Positions 1 to 8,107 of a DNA stretch of 64,000 nt are shown here, one piece after another. How positions within the stretch are numbered: the stretch's first letter is position 1; each line of letters begins with the position of its first letter. Below the pieces are notes generated by a model. The model had not been told where the DNA came from, did no database searches, and was given only the letters and a program-made list of their open reading frames with translations. Origin of the DNA: Solirubrobacterales bacterium (lineage in GTDB: Bacteria; Actinomycetota; Thermoleophilia; Solirubrobacterales; 70-9); contig JAGQUT010000002.1 of assembly GCA_020438355.1 (NCBI GenBank), forward strand, positions 62,001-126,000. The letters are read 5' to 3'. The translations under genes and the position numbers were made by a program.

Positions 1-523
1 CATCGATCCTTTCCCTGACCAGAGTCGACGAAACATCGACTCGTGGCATCTCGAAGAACTCGACCCGGTCGCCGGCCCCGAGGCTCTCGAAGGCTTCGGT
101 TACGGCTTCCCGGGCGGCCTCCGACCTCGGTGCCACGCCGAAGCGGGCAAGTTCAAGGACCCGGTCAGGTCGATGCCATTTCCCGATCCCGAGGGCAGCG
201 TCGGAGCCCGCGAGAAAGTAGATCTGGCTGTCCGGGTTCAGGGAATGGATCTCCTCAAGGGTGTCACACGTGTAGGACGGACCGTCCCGTGAGACCTCGC
301 TCGAGGACAACTCGATGCGCTCCAGGTTCCCGAAGGCCGCTTCGGCCAGACGCATCCGCTCGGCTGCCGAAGGCGCAAAGCCGGGACGCTTGTGCCAGGC
401 CTCGCCGGTCGGGACCACAATGACCTTTTCGAGTTCGAGTTGCCAGCCTGCTTCGGCCAGCAGGACGGCATGACCCAGGGTCGGCGGATTGAATGAAGAG
501 CCGAAGACCCCGATCCGACTCAC
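1..523 (-). CDS. nadD: nicotinate-nucleotide adenylyltransferase (3' end cut by window edge)
   Basis: Transfers AMP from ATP to nicotinate mononucleotide to make deamido-NAD, in the cytosol. I read 174 codons from a GTG at 523-521. The nucleotidyltransferase signature GVFGSSFNPPTLGH is at residues 5-18, with the catalytic TLGH at 15-18. The family's C-terminal ISSTxIR motif appears as SSTLVRER at about 165-172, right at the window edge, so probably only a short helix is missing. The GTG starts one base after the proA TGA, so the two genes are translationally coupled at the end of the obgE-proB-proA row. Identification is firm. The start codon is the only in-frame choice that keeps the P-loop-like motif near the N-terminus. 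Confidence 0.93.
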   Translation of the reverse strand, partial: MSRIGVFGSSFNPPTLGHAVLLAEAGWQLELEKVIVVPTGEAWHKRPGFAPSAAERMRLAEAAFGNLERIELSSSEVSRDGPSYTCDTLEEIHSLNPDSQIYFLAGSDAALGIGKWHRPDRVLELARFGVAPRSEAAREAVTEAFESLGAGDRVEFFEMPRVDVSSTLVRERID

Positions 524-524
524 G

Positions 525-1790
525 TCAGCCGCGGACCTGACCGTCGCCGCGCACCACGTACTTGGTGGTCGTTAGCTCCCGGAGACCGACCGGTCCGCGG
601 GCGTGAAGCTTCTGGGTGGATACGCCGATCTCCGCCCCCATCCCGAACTCGAAGCCGTCTGTGAATCGGGTCGAGGCATTCACATAAACCGCCGCCGAAT
701 CGACCCCCTGGGTGAACAGTTCGGCTGCCTGGGCGTTCTCGGTGACGATTGCGTCGGAGTGGCCGCTGCCGTGAAGGTTGATGTGTTCGATTGCCTCTTC
801 GACTCCATCGACCACCTTCACCGCAAGCTTGAGATCAAGGTATTCGGTGTCCCAGTCCTCTGCCGTGGCCTCGCCGACCGGCGTGTCACCGGCGTTCTCC
901 CGGGCAATCTCATCGCCGACCAGCTCCACCCCGCCCCCGGCCAGGCTTTCCAGCGCCGGCGGCAGGAACGCGGCCGCGACTTCCGAGTCGACCAGCAGGG
1001 TCTCGGCGGCGTTGCAGACGCCGGGCCGCTGGACTTTGGCGTTGTAGGCGATCGCTCTCGCCATCTCGAGGTCGGCATCGGAGTGGACATATACGTGGCA
1101 GATGCCGGCCGCGGCGAAAATCACCGGTACGGTCGCGACTTCTTCAAGGGTCTTTTTCAGGCCCTCCCCGCCGCGGGGAATGAGCAGGTCGACCACTCCG
1201 TCCTGGGTGGCGAGTTCGGAGATCGACTCCCGGCCGCCACCAACGGACATCACGACGGCGTCCTGGGGAAGGCCCGACTCGGCAAGACCGGCGCGGACGA
1301 CTTCGGCCAGTGCGGTGTTGGTCTTTTCGGCGTAGCTGGAGCCCTTGAGGAGTATCGAGTTCCCGGATTTGATCGTCAGGGCGGCACAGTCGATGGTCAC
1401 GTTGGGCCGGGCCTCATAGACGACCGCGACAACGCCGAGCGGAACCCGGACCTTGTTCATTTCAAGGCCGTTTTCGAGCGTCTTCGTCTCCAGCAGTTCG
1501 CCGACCGGATCCTCCAGCGCTGCGACCTCGAGCACCCCGGCTGCCATGGCCTCGATCCGCTCGCGAGTGAGTGTGAGGCGGTCAATCAGGGCTGTGCTGA
1601 GACTCTGGGCCCTTTCGTCGGCAAGATCGGCCTGATTGGCCTCAAGGATGGCGTCGACCGACTCTCCAAGTCCGCGGGCTATTACTTCGAGCGCCTGATT
1701 CTTGACCGCGGTTGGAGCAGCGCCCATCGCCCGGGCGGCTCCTTTGGCCCTGAGTGTGTCTGCGGCTATGTCAGAGGCGATCGCTTCCAT
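525..1790 (-). CDS. proA: gamma-glutamyl phosphate reductase
   Basis: Second step of proline synthesis: NADPH-dependent reduction of L-glutamyl-5-phosphate to glutamate semialdehyde. The protein is 421 residues, normal for ProA. The aldehyde-dehydrogenase-like fold shows VYEARPNVTID at 124-134 and the catalytic cysteine in RPGVCNAAE (Cys259). The reading frame is open 30 codons further upstream, but those residues are unlike ProA. The ATG at 1790 also has a TACCCT box exactly six bases before it, so I place the start there. It follows proB after a 138-base gap that contains a hairpin, and it leads directly into nadD. Confidence 0.95.
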   Translation of the reverse strand: MEAIASDIAADTLRAKGAARAMGAAPTAVKNQALEVIARGLGESVDAILEANQADLADERAQSLSTALIDRLTLTRERIEAMAAGVLEVAALEDPVGELLETKTLENGLEMNKVRVPLGVVAVVYEARPNVTIDCAALTIKSGNSILLKGSSYAEKTNTALAEVVRAGLAESGLPQDAVVMSVGGGRESISELATQDGVVDLLIPRGGEGLKKTLEEVATVPVIFAAAGICHVYVHSDADLEMARAIAYNAKVQRPGVCNAAETLLVDSEVAAAFLPPALESLAGGGVELVGDEIARENAGDTPVGEATAEDWDTEYLDLKLAVKVVDGVEEAIEHINLHGSGHSDAIVTENAQAAELFTQGVDSAAVYVNASTRFTDGFEFGMGAEIGVSTQKLHARGPVGLRELTTTKYVVRGDGQVRG

Positions 1791-1802
1791 GCGCCAAGGG
1801 TA
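1791..1802 (-). promoter_or_regulatory. putative leaderless promoter of proA (-10 TACCCT)
   Basis: Hexamer TACCCT (1802-1797) ends six bases before the proA ATG, placing transcription start at or next to the start codon. No convincing -35 box is seen. It suggests that proA-nadD can be transcribed separately from proB. Confidence 0.45.
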
Positions 1803-1816
1803 CCTAACCGCCGGTA

Positions 1817-1850
1817 GCCGGCCCGACCATTCATGGTGATGCGGGCCGGC
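1817..1850. repeat. perfect 9-bp inverted repeat with inner stem between proB and proA
   Basis: The arms GCCGGCCCG (1817-1825) and CGGGCCGGC (1842-1850) pair perfectly. Inside them ACCAT/ATGGT forms a second 5-bp stem closed by two bases, with a 4-base bulge. There is no U-tract on either strand. It may be an intercistronic RNA hairpin that tunes or protects the proB and proA messages. Function is not shown. Confidence 0.6.
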
Positions 1851-1928
1851 GGGACTCTGCTCCGACCCGAGCCGGACCAACCGGTGTCAAAGCTATTGGA
1901 GCGCCGGCGAAGGTCGGCGCGACTGCAG

Positions 1929-3017
1929 TCACGCAAGGACGAAGTAATCGCGGTGGATCAGCTCTTCCGCCGCCTGCGGCATCAGTTCGAGCACTTCGGC
2001 GCTCTTCATGCCCTTTATTCGGTCAGCCTCGCCAGCCGAGTAGTTGACGATTCCCTTTCCGATCACCTGGCCTTCCGCAACGACCTCGACCGCATCGCCG
2101 GCCTCGAACCTGCCCTCGATCGAGGTGACTCCGACCGGAAGCAGGCTGGATCCGCTCTTTCTGAGAACCCTGGCAGCGCCTTCGTCGACGAGGATGCGGC
2201 CGGCAACGGGCTTCGCGTGGCGGAGCCACTGCTTGAAGGCCGGTGCGTCACTGCCCATCGCGCTGAATGCGGTGCCCGACGGCTCGCCGGCTGCCGCGCG
2301 GGCGAGGGTGCCGTCAATCGTGCCGTTGCAGATCCGCACCTCTATTCCCGAACCGCTGGCCATCCCGGCGGCCGCGACCTTGCTGCGCATGCCCCCGGTA
2401 CCGAACGCGGAAGTCCGGTCGCCGATCTCCATCGCGTCCAGTTCCGCCGGATCGGAGACCTGCTCGATCAGCCTCGCCTCCGGATCGTGGGACGGGTCTG
2501 CCGTATAGACCCCGTCCGTGTTGGTGAGCAGCACAAGCAGCCGGGCTTCGAGCATGATCGCGACCTGCGCCGCAAGAAAGTCGTTGTCACCAAAGGTGAT
2601 TTCGTCGGTGGCGGTGGTGTCGTTCTCGTTGATTACCGGAATCACGCCCCAGTCGAGCAGGCGGCGCAGGGTCTGCCGGGCGTTCACATAGGAGGTGCGG
2701 TTGGCGACGTCGCTTGCGGTCAGGAGAACCTGCGCCGCGGCCGCCTCTCCCCTCTCCAGCCTGGTCTCGTACTCGCGGAAGAGCGAGCCCTGCCCTACGG
2801 CCGATGCGGCCTGCAGCTCGTCTATCGCCCGCGGCCTGGCCTCAAGCCCCAGCAGCCGGATCCCGCGCGCGATCGACCCGGAGGTGACCATGACCAGCGA
2901 TTCGCCCGCCCTCCTCAGATCCGCGGCCTGCGCACAGACGGAGTCCAGCACCTCCTCCCGAAGGCTGCCATCGTCGGCCGAGACGATCGAGGATCCAAGT
3001 TTCACAACAAGAGTCAT
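1929..3017 (-). CDS. proB: glutamate 5-kinase
   Basis: Phosphorylates L-glutamate with ATP, the committed step of proline synthesis. The protein has 362 residues. It has an N-terminal amino-acid-kinase domain beginning VVKLGSSIVS, with the substrate-binding NENDTTATDEI stretch near residue 140 and the FGTGGMRSKV segment near 205. This is followed by a C-terminal PUA domain of about 80 residues, as in long-form bacterial ProB. That form is usually feedback-inhibited by proline, which is family knowledge. It starts at ATG 3017, downstream of obgE across a 152-base gap with a long inverted repeat. Confidence 0.95.
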   Translation of the reverse strand: MTLVVKLGSSIVSADDGSLREEVLDSVCAQAADLRRAGESLVMVTSGSIARGIRLLGLEARPRAIDELQAASAVGQGSLFREYETRLERGEAAAAQVLLTASDVANRTSYVNARQTLRRLLDWGVIPVINENDTTATDEITFGDNDFLAAQVAIMLEARLLVLLTNTDGVYTADPSHDPEARLIEQVSDPAELDAMEIGDRTSAFGTGGMRSKVAAAGMASGSGIEVRICNGTIDGTLARAAAGEPSGTAFSAMGSDAPAFKQWLRHAKPVAGRILVDEGAARVLRKSGSSLLPVGVTSIEGRFEAGDAVEVVAEGQVIGKGIVNYSAGEADRIKGMKSAEVLELMPQAAEELIHRDYFVLA

Positions 3018-3031
3018 GGCCCACCAGCCTA
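3018..3031 (-). promoter_or_regulatory. possible proB promoter (-10 TAGGCT, 8-base spacer)
   Basis: TAGGCT (3031-3026) lies eight bases before the proB ATG. The spacing is slightly longer than the 6-7 bases common in this window, so this is a weaker candidate for a leaderless or very short-leader start. Confidence 0.3.
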
Positions 3032-3102
3032 AATCGCCGAGCCAGATCCTGTCGGGGACCGTTCAGGCTTGAGGGAAGGCACCCGCTCCACAACGGTCGC
3101 GA

Positions 3103-3165
3103 GCGGGGTTCGGTGATGGTGCCGACGACGTTTCGGGCCGAGGAGGCGGAATCACCGAACCCCGC
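3103..3165. repeat. perfect 15-bp inverted repeat just downstream of obgE
   Basis: GCGGGGTTCGGTGAT (3103-3117) is mirrored without mismatch by ATCACCGAACCCCGC (3151-3165), with a 33-base spacer. The second arm ends five bases before the obgE stop codon. Transcribed from the minus strand it would give a very stable long stem. No U-run follows, so a classical intrinsic terminator is unlikely. RNA processing, attenuation between obgE and proB, or a mobile palindromic repeat are all possible. Confidence 0.75.
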
Positions 3166-3169
3166 CCAC

Positions 3170-4462
3170 TCAGTAAAGCTCGAACTCGTAATCCCCGACG
3201 CGGATCTCGTCACCGGACTCGAAACCGGCGCGCTTCAGTTCGGCCATGACTCCGATCTCGGTCAGGCGAGTCTCGAGGTAGGCCAGTGCCTCGTCATTGG
3301 AAAGATCGAAACGCTCGAACAGGACCTCGATTCCGTGACCGTGTATCCGGAATGCCCCCTCATCTTCTTCCTCGACCGAGTAGCCGCCCTCGCCCTTAGG
3401 GCGGTAGGTCAGGTGTTCGGCCTCGAAATCGACTTCCACCCCGTCGGCGGCAGCGACGATCGGCACTTCGACGTGGTCGGGAACGAACCTGACTATTGCT
3501 TCCTTCAGCTGGTCGAGCCCGGCGCCGGTTGCTGAGGAAACGGGGATGATCCCGAGGACGGATTCTCCGAGTTCCCGGTCCCATTCCTCAACCTGGTCCT
3601 CGATGTCGGCAGCGGTCCAGAGGTCGGACTTGGAGAGCACCAGCAGTTCCGGAAGGTCCTCCAGTCCAGTGCTGTGGGCCGCAAGTTCGGACCGCACCGC
3701 CCTGTAGTTGGCGAGCGGCTCGCCCTCGGAAGGTGCAAGTTCGACCACGTGAACCAGCATCGCGCAGCGCTCGACGTGAGCGAGGAATTCGTGCCCCAGA
3801 CCGGCACCGTCTGCCGCGCCTTCGATCAGGCCCGGGATGTCAGCCAGAACCACCTGTCGGTCGGGAGTCTCGATCGTCCCGAGCGCAGGTTCCAGTGTCG
3901 TAAATGGATAATCGGCCACCTTGGGATCGGCCCGGGTAAGGCGGGAAAGGAGTGAAGACTTTCCTGCGTTGGGAAGCCCGATAAGACCGGCATCGGCCAG
4001 CAGCTTGAGGCGAAGTTCGACCCAGCCCGCTTCACCGGAGGTTCCGTTTTCGGCGAACCTGGGCGCCTGACGGACCGACGTCGAAAACCGTTTGTTGCCG
4101 TGGCCTCCCCGGCCACCTCGGGCGAGTACGGCGGTCTGTCCCGGCTCGGTCAGGTCAATCAGGGCACCATCGACCGATGTCGCCTGGGTCCCCGGGGGAA
4201 CGGGAATGACGAGATCCTCTCCCCTGGCTCCCTGCTTGTTGGAGCCTTCACCGTGGTGACCTCTCTCGGCCCGGAAGTGCTTGGAACGAAGCGCGCCAAG
4301 ATCGCGCCTGGAGGGATCGCATTTGAGCACGACTCCGCCACCATGCCCGCCATCACCACCGTCGGGGCCTCCACGCGGCACGTGGGCCTCCCGGCGGAAG
4401 GAGATGCTGCCGTTACCGCCGGCGCCACCTTCCACGTAGATCTTTGCCTTGTCGTAAAGCAC
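3170..4462 (-). CDS. obgE: Obg-family GTPase (50S ribosome assembly)
   Basis: Essential GTPase linked to 50S maturation and stress signalling. It has 430 residues and the complete three-part architecture. A glycine-rich Obg fold occupies 1-158 (for example GGPDGGDGGHGGGV near 31-44). The G domain follows, with P-loop GLPNAGKSS at 162-170, DIPGLIEGA near 208 and the NKxD-like LSKSD near 290. A C-terminal OCT domain covers about 340-420. The start is GTG at 4462, four bases after the stop of the DUF6544 gene, with TACCCT six bases upstream. This is the usual actinobacterial neighbourhood (rplU, rpmA, obgE, proB, proA). Confidence 0.96.
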   Translation of the reverse strand: MLYDKAKIYVEGGAGGNGSISFRREAHVPRGGPDGGDGGHGGGVVLKCDPSRRDLGALRSKHFRAERGHHGEGSNKQGARGEDLVIPVPPGTQATSVDGALIDLTEPGQTAVLARGGRGGHGNKRFSTSVRQAPRFAENGTSGEAGWVELRLKLLADAGLIGLPNAGKSSLLSRLTRADPKVADYPFTTLEPALGTIETPDRQVVLADIPGLIEGAADGAGLGHEFLAHVERCAMLVHVVELAPSEGEPLANYRAVRSELAAHSTGLEDLPELLVLSKSDLWTAADIEDQVEEWDRELGESVLGIIPVSSATGAGLDQLKEAIVRFVPDHVEVPIVAAADGVEVDFEAEHLTYRPKGEGGYSVEEEDEGAFRIHGHGIEVLFERFDLSNDEALAYLETRLTEIGVMAELKRAGFESGDEIRVGDYEFELY

Positions 4463-4474
4463 CCGCCTAGGGTA
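4463..4474 (-). promoter_or_regulatory. putative leaderless promoter of obgE (-10 TACCCT)
   Basis: TACCCT (4474-4469) ends six bases before the obgE GTG and runs into the TAG stop of the preceding gene. It would give obgE a second promoter besides read-through from the DUF6544 gene. Confidence 0.45.
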
Positions 4475-5132
4475 CGGACAAGGCCTCCAGCGAGGTGATC
4501 CGGGCCTTGAAGAAGGGTTCGAACTTCTCGCGGACCCAGCCGGCGGTGAGTTGAACCGGGATCTGCTGATGCGCCATCTCCCCGAATCTTTCGAGCCGGC
4601 AGCGGAATGGCACCAGTGATCCGGGCCCCTTCTTCTCCTTCAACCAGCGCATCGCCTCGACCTCAACGGGAAGACCATCTCCGTCCAGCCTGATGGTGAC
4701 CTCTTCCGCCAGTGGCACGCCCGGGCGCCGGAAACGGATTTCCGTCTCGGAAGAGGCGGCCCACTCGGCACCGGTACCCGGGAGCAGCGTCGCGGGCACC
4801 ATGGTGGACTCCATTACGGCCCTTGTTGCGGCTGATCTGCAGGCGTCCTGACCTGTATCAGCGAACAGTTGGCGCCCGGCAATGCGCCCGACCATCCCTC
4901 CCTTCGAACCGGTGAACGAGTCGGTGACTTCGAGAATGCCGAATCGGTCAGAAGGCACCCGCGCGCGCCAGATGAAGCTGCTCCCGTCAAGTTCCTGCCG
5001 GGCCTCGAAGGGGAGCCACATGCCGACCTTGATTCGACCCTTCATCCCGATCGACCAGCTGCTGGCCGGAGGGCACCCGTCGAGGACGGATTGCCCCAGG
5101 TATCGACTCACCGGGTCAGGGAGATCAGCCAT
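4467..5132 (-). CDS. DUF6544 family protein, unknown function
   Basis: A 221-residue protein that matches my recollection of the DUF6544 family. It begins with a PVSRYLGQSV stretch, then GRIKVGMWLPFEARQ (about 32-46), an alternating hydrophobic beta-rich middle, and RSAATRAVMESTMVPATLLPG near 99-119 followed by W residues. There is no signal peptide or membrane segment. It sits between rpmA and obgE, after an intrinsic terminator, and has its own TATATT box, so it heads a DUF6544-obgE(-proB-proA-nadD) transcript. The biochemical role of the family is not known to me. The association with obgE may be only positional. Confidence 0.75.
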   Translation of the reverse strand: MADLPDPVSRYLGQSVLDGCPPASSWSIGMKGRIKVGMWLPFEARQELDGSSFIWRARVPSDRFGILEVTDSFTGSKGGMVGRIAGRQLFADTGQDACRSAATRAVMESTMVPATLLPGTGAEWAASSETEIRFRRPGVPLAEEVTIRLDGDGLPVEVEAMRWLKEKKGPGSLVPFRCRLERFGEMAHQQIPVQLTAGWVREKFEPFFKARITSLEALSVP

Positions 5133-5144
5133 CGCCGAAATATA
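5133..5144 (-). promoter_or_regulatory. putative leaderless promoter of the DUF6544-obgE unit (-10 TATATT)
   Basis: TATATT (5144-5139) is the best -10 box in the window and ends exactly six bases before ATG 5132. A TTTTCA lies 17 bases further upstream as a weak -35. It follows immediately after the rpmA terminator, so it marks the start of a new transcription unit. Confidence 0.6.
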
Positions 5145-5162
5145 GGTACCGCCCCTGCAAAT

Positions 5163-5191
5163 GAAAAGGGCCCGCCGTGGCGGGCCCTTTC
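5163..5191 (-). terminator. intrinsic terminator after rplU-rpmA
   Basis: AAAGGGCCCGCC and GGCGGGCCCTTT form a perfect 12-bp stem around a 3-base loop, followed on the minus strand by a short T-rich run. It lies 15 bases downstream of the rpmA stop. Confidence 0.85.
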
Positions 5192-5205
5192 AGAGTCTGG
5201 TTCAG

Positions 5206-5460
5206 CTACTCCGCGGGAGTGACCGAGATGGTCCGGCCGCGGCGGCCGGGCTTGAACTCGACCGTGCCGGCGCGGGTGGCGAAGATGGTGTGGTCGCGGC
5301 CGAGGCCGGTCCCGTCGCCGGGCCAGAACCTGGTTCCGCGCTGGCGGACGATGATCTCGCCGCCGGAAACTTCCTGTCCGGCGAAGACCTTCACCCCGAG
5401 CATCTTCGGGTTCGAGTCACGACCGTTCCTCGAGGAGCCGAGTCCCTTCTTATGCGCCAT
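5206..5460 (-). CDS. rpmA: 50S ribosomal protein L27
   Basis: Ribosomal protein whose N-terminus reaches the peptidyl-transferase centre. It has 84 residues, beginning [16 protein letters not shown] and with the core motif [16 protein letters not shown], typical of L27. There is no N-terminal extension of the type cleaved by Prp protease in Firmicutes. The ATG overlaps the rplU stop by 11 bases, so translation is coupled and L21 and L27 should be made in equal amounts. Confidence 0.97.
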   Translation of the reverse strand: MAHKKGLGSSRNGRDSNPKMLGVKVFAGQEVSGGEIIVRQRGTRFWPGDGTGLGRDHTIFATRAGTVEFKPGRRGRTISVTPAE

Positions 5461-5992
5461 CGGTGTCCTCCTTCTTGGCCGCCGGCTTCTTCGCGGCAGG
5501 CTTCTTGGCGGCCGGCTTCTTCGCGGCGGCCTTGGTTTCAGTCTTGGTCTCGGCCTTGGCGGCGGGCTTCTTGGCCGCCGGCTTCTTGGCCGGGGTCTTC
5601 TTCTCGGCGGTCTCTGCCTTGGCCTCGGCCTTCGGCTTCTCTTCCGCCTTGTCGGCGGCAGCCTTCTTCGGCGCGGCCTTCTTCTTCGCGCCGCCGAGTG
5701 AGGTCACTTCCAGTTTGGTCAGCTCGGCGCGATGGCCGGCCCTGCGGCTGTAGCCCTTCTTCGGCTTGTACTTGAAGACCTTGATCTTGTCTCCGCGCAG
5801 GTGCTCGGTGACCTTGGCCTCGATCTTGACCTTCTCGAGGCCCTTGGCGTCTACAACGACGTCGTCACCGCTGAACATGACCGGACGGAGCGCGACCTTG
5901 TCGCCCTCTTCGGCCTTCAGGCGGTCAACGACCAGCACGGTGCCTTCCTCGACCCGGTACTGCTTGCCACCACTTTCAACTACCGCGTACAT
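5450..5992 (-). CDS. rplU: 50S ribosomal protein L21 with long Lys/Ala/Pro tail
   Basis: Residues 1-100 are a normal L21 beta-barrel ([14 protein letters not shown], then [18 protein letters not shown] near 71-88). The protein continues for about 80 residues of low-complexity sequence built from AKKPAAKK and KAE-type units, almost doubling the usual length of about 103. The tail is in frame, ends in DTDGA, and its last codons overlap the rpmA start, so it is not a frameshift artefact. Similar lysine/alanine/proline repeats occur in nucleoid proteins such as mycobacterial HupB (family knowledge), suggesting nucleic-acid binding. That role is inference. Confidence 0.95.
   Translation of the reverse strand: MYAVVESGGKQYRVEEGTVLVVDRLKAEEGDKVALRPVMFSGDDVVVDAKGLEKVKIEAKVTEHLRGDKIKVFKYKPKKGYSRRAGHRAELTKLEVTSLGGAKKKAAPKKAAADKAEEKPKAEAKAETAEKKTPAKKPAAKKPAAKAETKTETKAAAKKPAAKKPAAKKPAAKKEDTDGA
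5475..5605 (-). repeat. short in-frame repeats coding (A)KKPA units in the L21 tail
   Basis: Units of about 15 bases of the form GCCGGCTTCTTGGCG (plus-strand view), with C/G wobble changes, recur in two blocks (about 5475-5535 and 5566-5605). They encode the [11 protein letters not shown] segments. Tandem units like this can expand or contract by slippage. Confidence 0.7.
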
Positions 5993-6049
5993 GTCTTTAA
6001 CTCGAATCCTTGTCTGGTCTTCTCAGCCGGAAGTCGGCGGGACTGAGGA

Positions 6050-8065
6050 TCAACTGCCGGCGTCGGCCTTCTTGCGGCCACGCCTGCGTCGTCCGCGCCT
6101 CAGGCCGAACGGACCCGATTTTACCGGTTTGTCCGCATTTTCACCGTCTTCGTCCTCTTTAGGGGCGGATTCGGCTTTGGGCTTGGCCTCGGCACCGTTG
6201 TTCGAGATTCCCGATCGCTGCTTTGGAGCTGAATCGGCGGCGCGTTCGTTCCCGTTTTCCTGTTTCGGCTTGCGATTCTGGTTGCCGCCTCCACCGGACT
6301 GGTTCGGCTTCTTCCGGGCGGCTGGCTTCTTCTTCGCCTCTTCGGGCTGGGCCTCCTCAGGCAGCAGTTCGGCGACGGCGGAAGCCCTCTCCACCGATTC
6401 AATTCGAACCATCTTGCGTTCGCCGACCACGTTTGCCGCACCCGTGATGCTGATGATGTACGAGTCGATCCGGGCGATCGCGTCGTCGGCGTTGTACATG
6501 TGGGGTTCCTCGACCTTGACGAATACCTCTTCGCCGGGCCGGAACGGCAGCGCCCGCTCCTCGATCGCGGACTTCATTCCGGCTTCGATCAGCTCGAAGT
6601 TGTCGATCGCGAGGGCCTCACCGCCTTCGAAGTGGAACTGCTTGCCGGTTTCCTCTTCGAGTTCGAGCAGGCCGGAGTCGGAATCGTTGAGCAACGCCGC
6701 AACCTTCGGATGGACGCGGATGAGGAATGCTTCGTCGTCCGGGTGGTCGGCGGCTATCTCCTTCATCTTGCGAAGGCCTTCGAGCGCGACAGTCTCGGCC
6801 GAGAGCACGACGCCCTCGCCCTCGCAGGTGGGGCACTGGACGGTGAGGATTTCGCGTACGCCATCAGTGATGTTCTGCCTGGTCATCTCGACCAGACCGA
6901 GCGGTGAGATCTCGACCAGGTAACTCTTCGACTTGTCGGCGTCGAGCGCGTCGCGGAGGGTGCCCAGCACCTTGTCGCGGTTCTTGCCCTTGGCCATGTC
7001 GATGAAGTCGATGACGATGATGCCGCCGATGTCACGCAGCCGGAGCTGGCGAACCACCTCGGCTGCCGCTTCGGTGTTGACCTTGGTGATCGTCTCTTCG
7101 AGGCCGCCCTTGCCGCGACCGGTGAAGGAGCCGGAGTTGACATCGATCACGGTCAGTGCTTCCGTGTAATCGATGATCAGGTAGCCGCCTGAAGGCAAGT
7201 CGATGCGGTGACCCAGGGTCGACTGGATCGCCTTTTCTATCTCCCACTTCTCGAACAGGGGCTTCTTGCCCTGGTAGTGCTCGACCCCTTCGACGAGTTC
7301 CGGGGCGGTGCGCTGGAAGAAGCTGGTGACCCGGTCGAACTGCTTCTGGTCGTCGATGATCGCCTTGTCGAACTCGTTCAGGAAGACGTCCCTGAGCACC
7401 CGGACCGGAAGGTCCTGCTCCTGGAAGACCAGCGAGGGAGCCTTGGCATCCTTCTGTCTCTTCTCGAGCACGTCGTTGAGCCTGTGGAGATACGCGATCT
7501 CGCGGGTGAAGTCCGCCTTCTTGGCCCCGTGGGCCGCGGTCCGGACGATCAGTCCGCCCGGCCCGTCGTAGGTGCGGCTGACCATGCGACGAAGGCGGTC
7601 ACGCTCCTTGTCGGCCAGCCGCCGGCTGACGCCGACACCGGAGCCGTGGGGAGCGAAGACGAGGTAACGCCCGGCAATTGTGACGTTCATCGAGAGGCGG
7701 GCGCCCTTCGACTTGATCGGGTCCTTGATCACCTGGACCAGGATCTCCTGCTTGGGCTTGATCAGCTCGTCGATCCTCCGGCCCTGTCCCCGGCCGCGGC
7801 GTGGTGCCTGCTGGCCGTCAGGGAGAAGGATCTCGTCAACGTGGAGGAAGCCGTTCCGCTCCAGCCCGATGTCGACGAATGCCGCTTCCATTCCGGGCAG
7901 GACGTTGTCGACCTTGCCCAGGTAGATGTTTCCGACCAGGGAGCGGCCGCCCCGGCGTTCGATGTAGACCTCGGCGACCTCGCGCTTTGACTTGACCGTC
8001 TTGGCCTCGAGAACGGCCACGCGGGTCTCGCCGCGGTCGGCCGATACAACAATCGTTTTTTTCAT
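6050..8065 (-). CDS. rng: RNase E/G-family endoribonuclease
   Basis: Processes rRNA and starts mRNA decay. It has 671 residues. The N-terminal S1-like region runs from VGNIYLGKVDNVLPGMEAAFVDIG (about 45-68), interrupted by a small basic RRGRGQGRR insert near 90. The catalytic DNase-I-like core follows, with IDVNSGSFTG near 314 and IIVIDFIDM near 350 supplying the metal-binding aspartates. The zinc-link motif is CPTCEGEG. The final ~110 residues are a disordered lysine/proline/glutamine-rich tail ending RRGRRRRGRKK, a possible RNA- or partner-binding scaffold. No strong Shine-Dalgarno is visible. It is upstream of rplU, the usual actinobacterial position. The symbol could also be rne. Confidence 0.93.
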   Translation of the reverse strand: MKKTIVVSADRGETRVAVLEAKTVKSKREVAEVYIERRGGRSLVGNIYLGKVDNVLPGMEAAFVDIGLERNGFLHVDEILLPDGQQAPRRGRGQGRRIDELIKPKQEILVQVIKDPIKSKGARLSMNVTIAGRYLVFAPHGSGVGVSRRLADKERDRLRRMVSRTYDGPGGLIVRTAAHGAKKADFTREIAYLHRLNDVLEKRQKDAKAPSLVFQEQDLPVRVLRDVFLNEFDKAIIDDQKQFDRVTSFFQRTAPELVEGVEHYQGKKPLFEKWEIEKAIQSTLGHRIDLPSGGYLIIDYTEALTVIDVNSGSFTGRGKGGLEETITKVNTEAAAEVVRQLRLRDIGGIIVIDFIDMAKGKNRDKVLGTLRDALDADKSKSYLVEISPLGLVEMTRQNITDGVREILTVQCPTCEGEGVVLSAETVALEGLRKMKEIAADHPDDEAFLIRVHPKVAALLNDSDSGLLELEEETGKQFHFEGGEALAIDNFELIEAGMKSAIEERALPFRPGEEVFVKVEEPHMYNADDAIARIDSYIISITGAANVVGERKMVRIESVERASAVAELLPEEAQPEEAKKKPAARKKPNQSGGGGNQNRKPKQENGNERAADSAPKQRSGISNNGAEAKPKAESAPKEDEDGENADKPVKSGPFGLRRGRRRRGRKKADAGS

Positions 8066-8107
8066 GTTCTAAGTCGTTTTCCGTTCAGATAGATGCCCTA
8101 TGGATTC

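Noticed and set aside
5475-5605. regular short repeats considered as a CRISPR-like array
   Set aside because: They are in-frame codon repeats of the L21 tail with no unique spacers.
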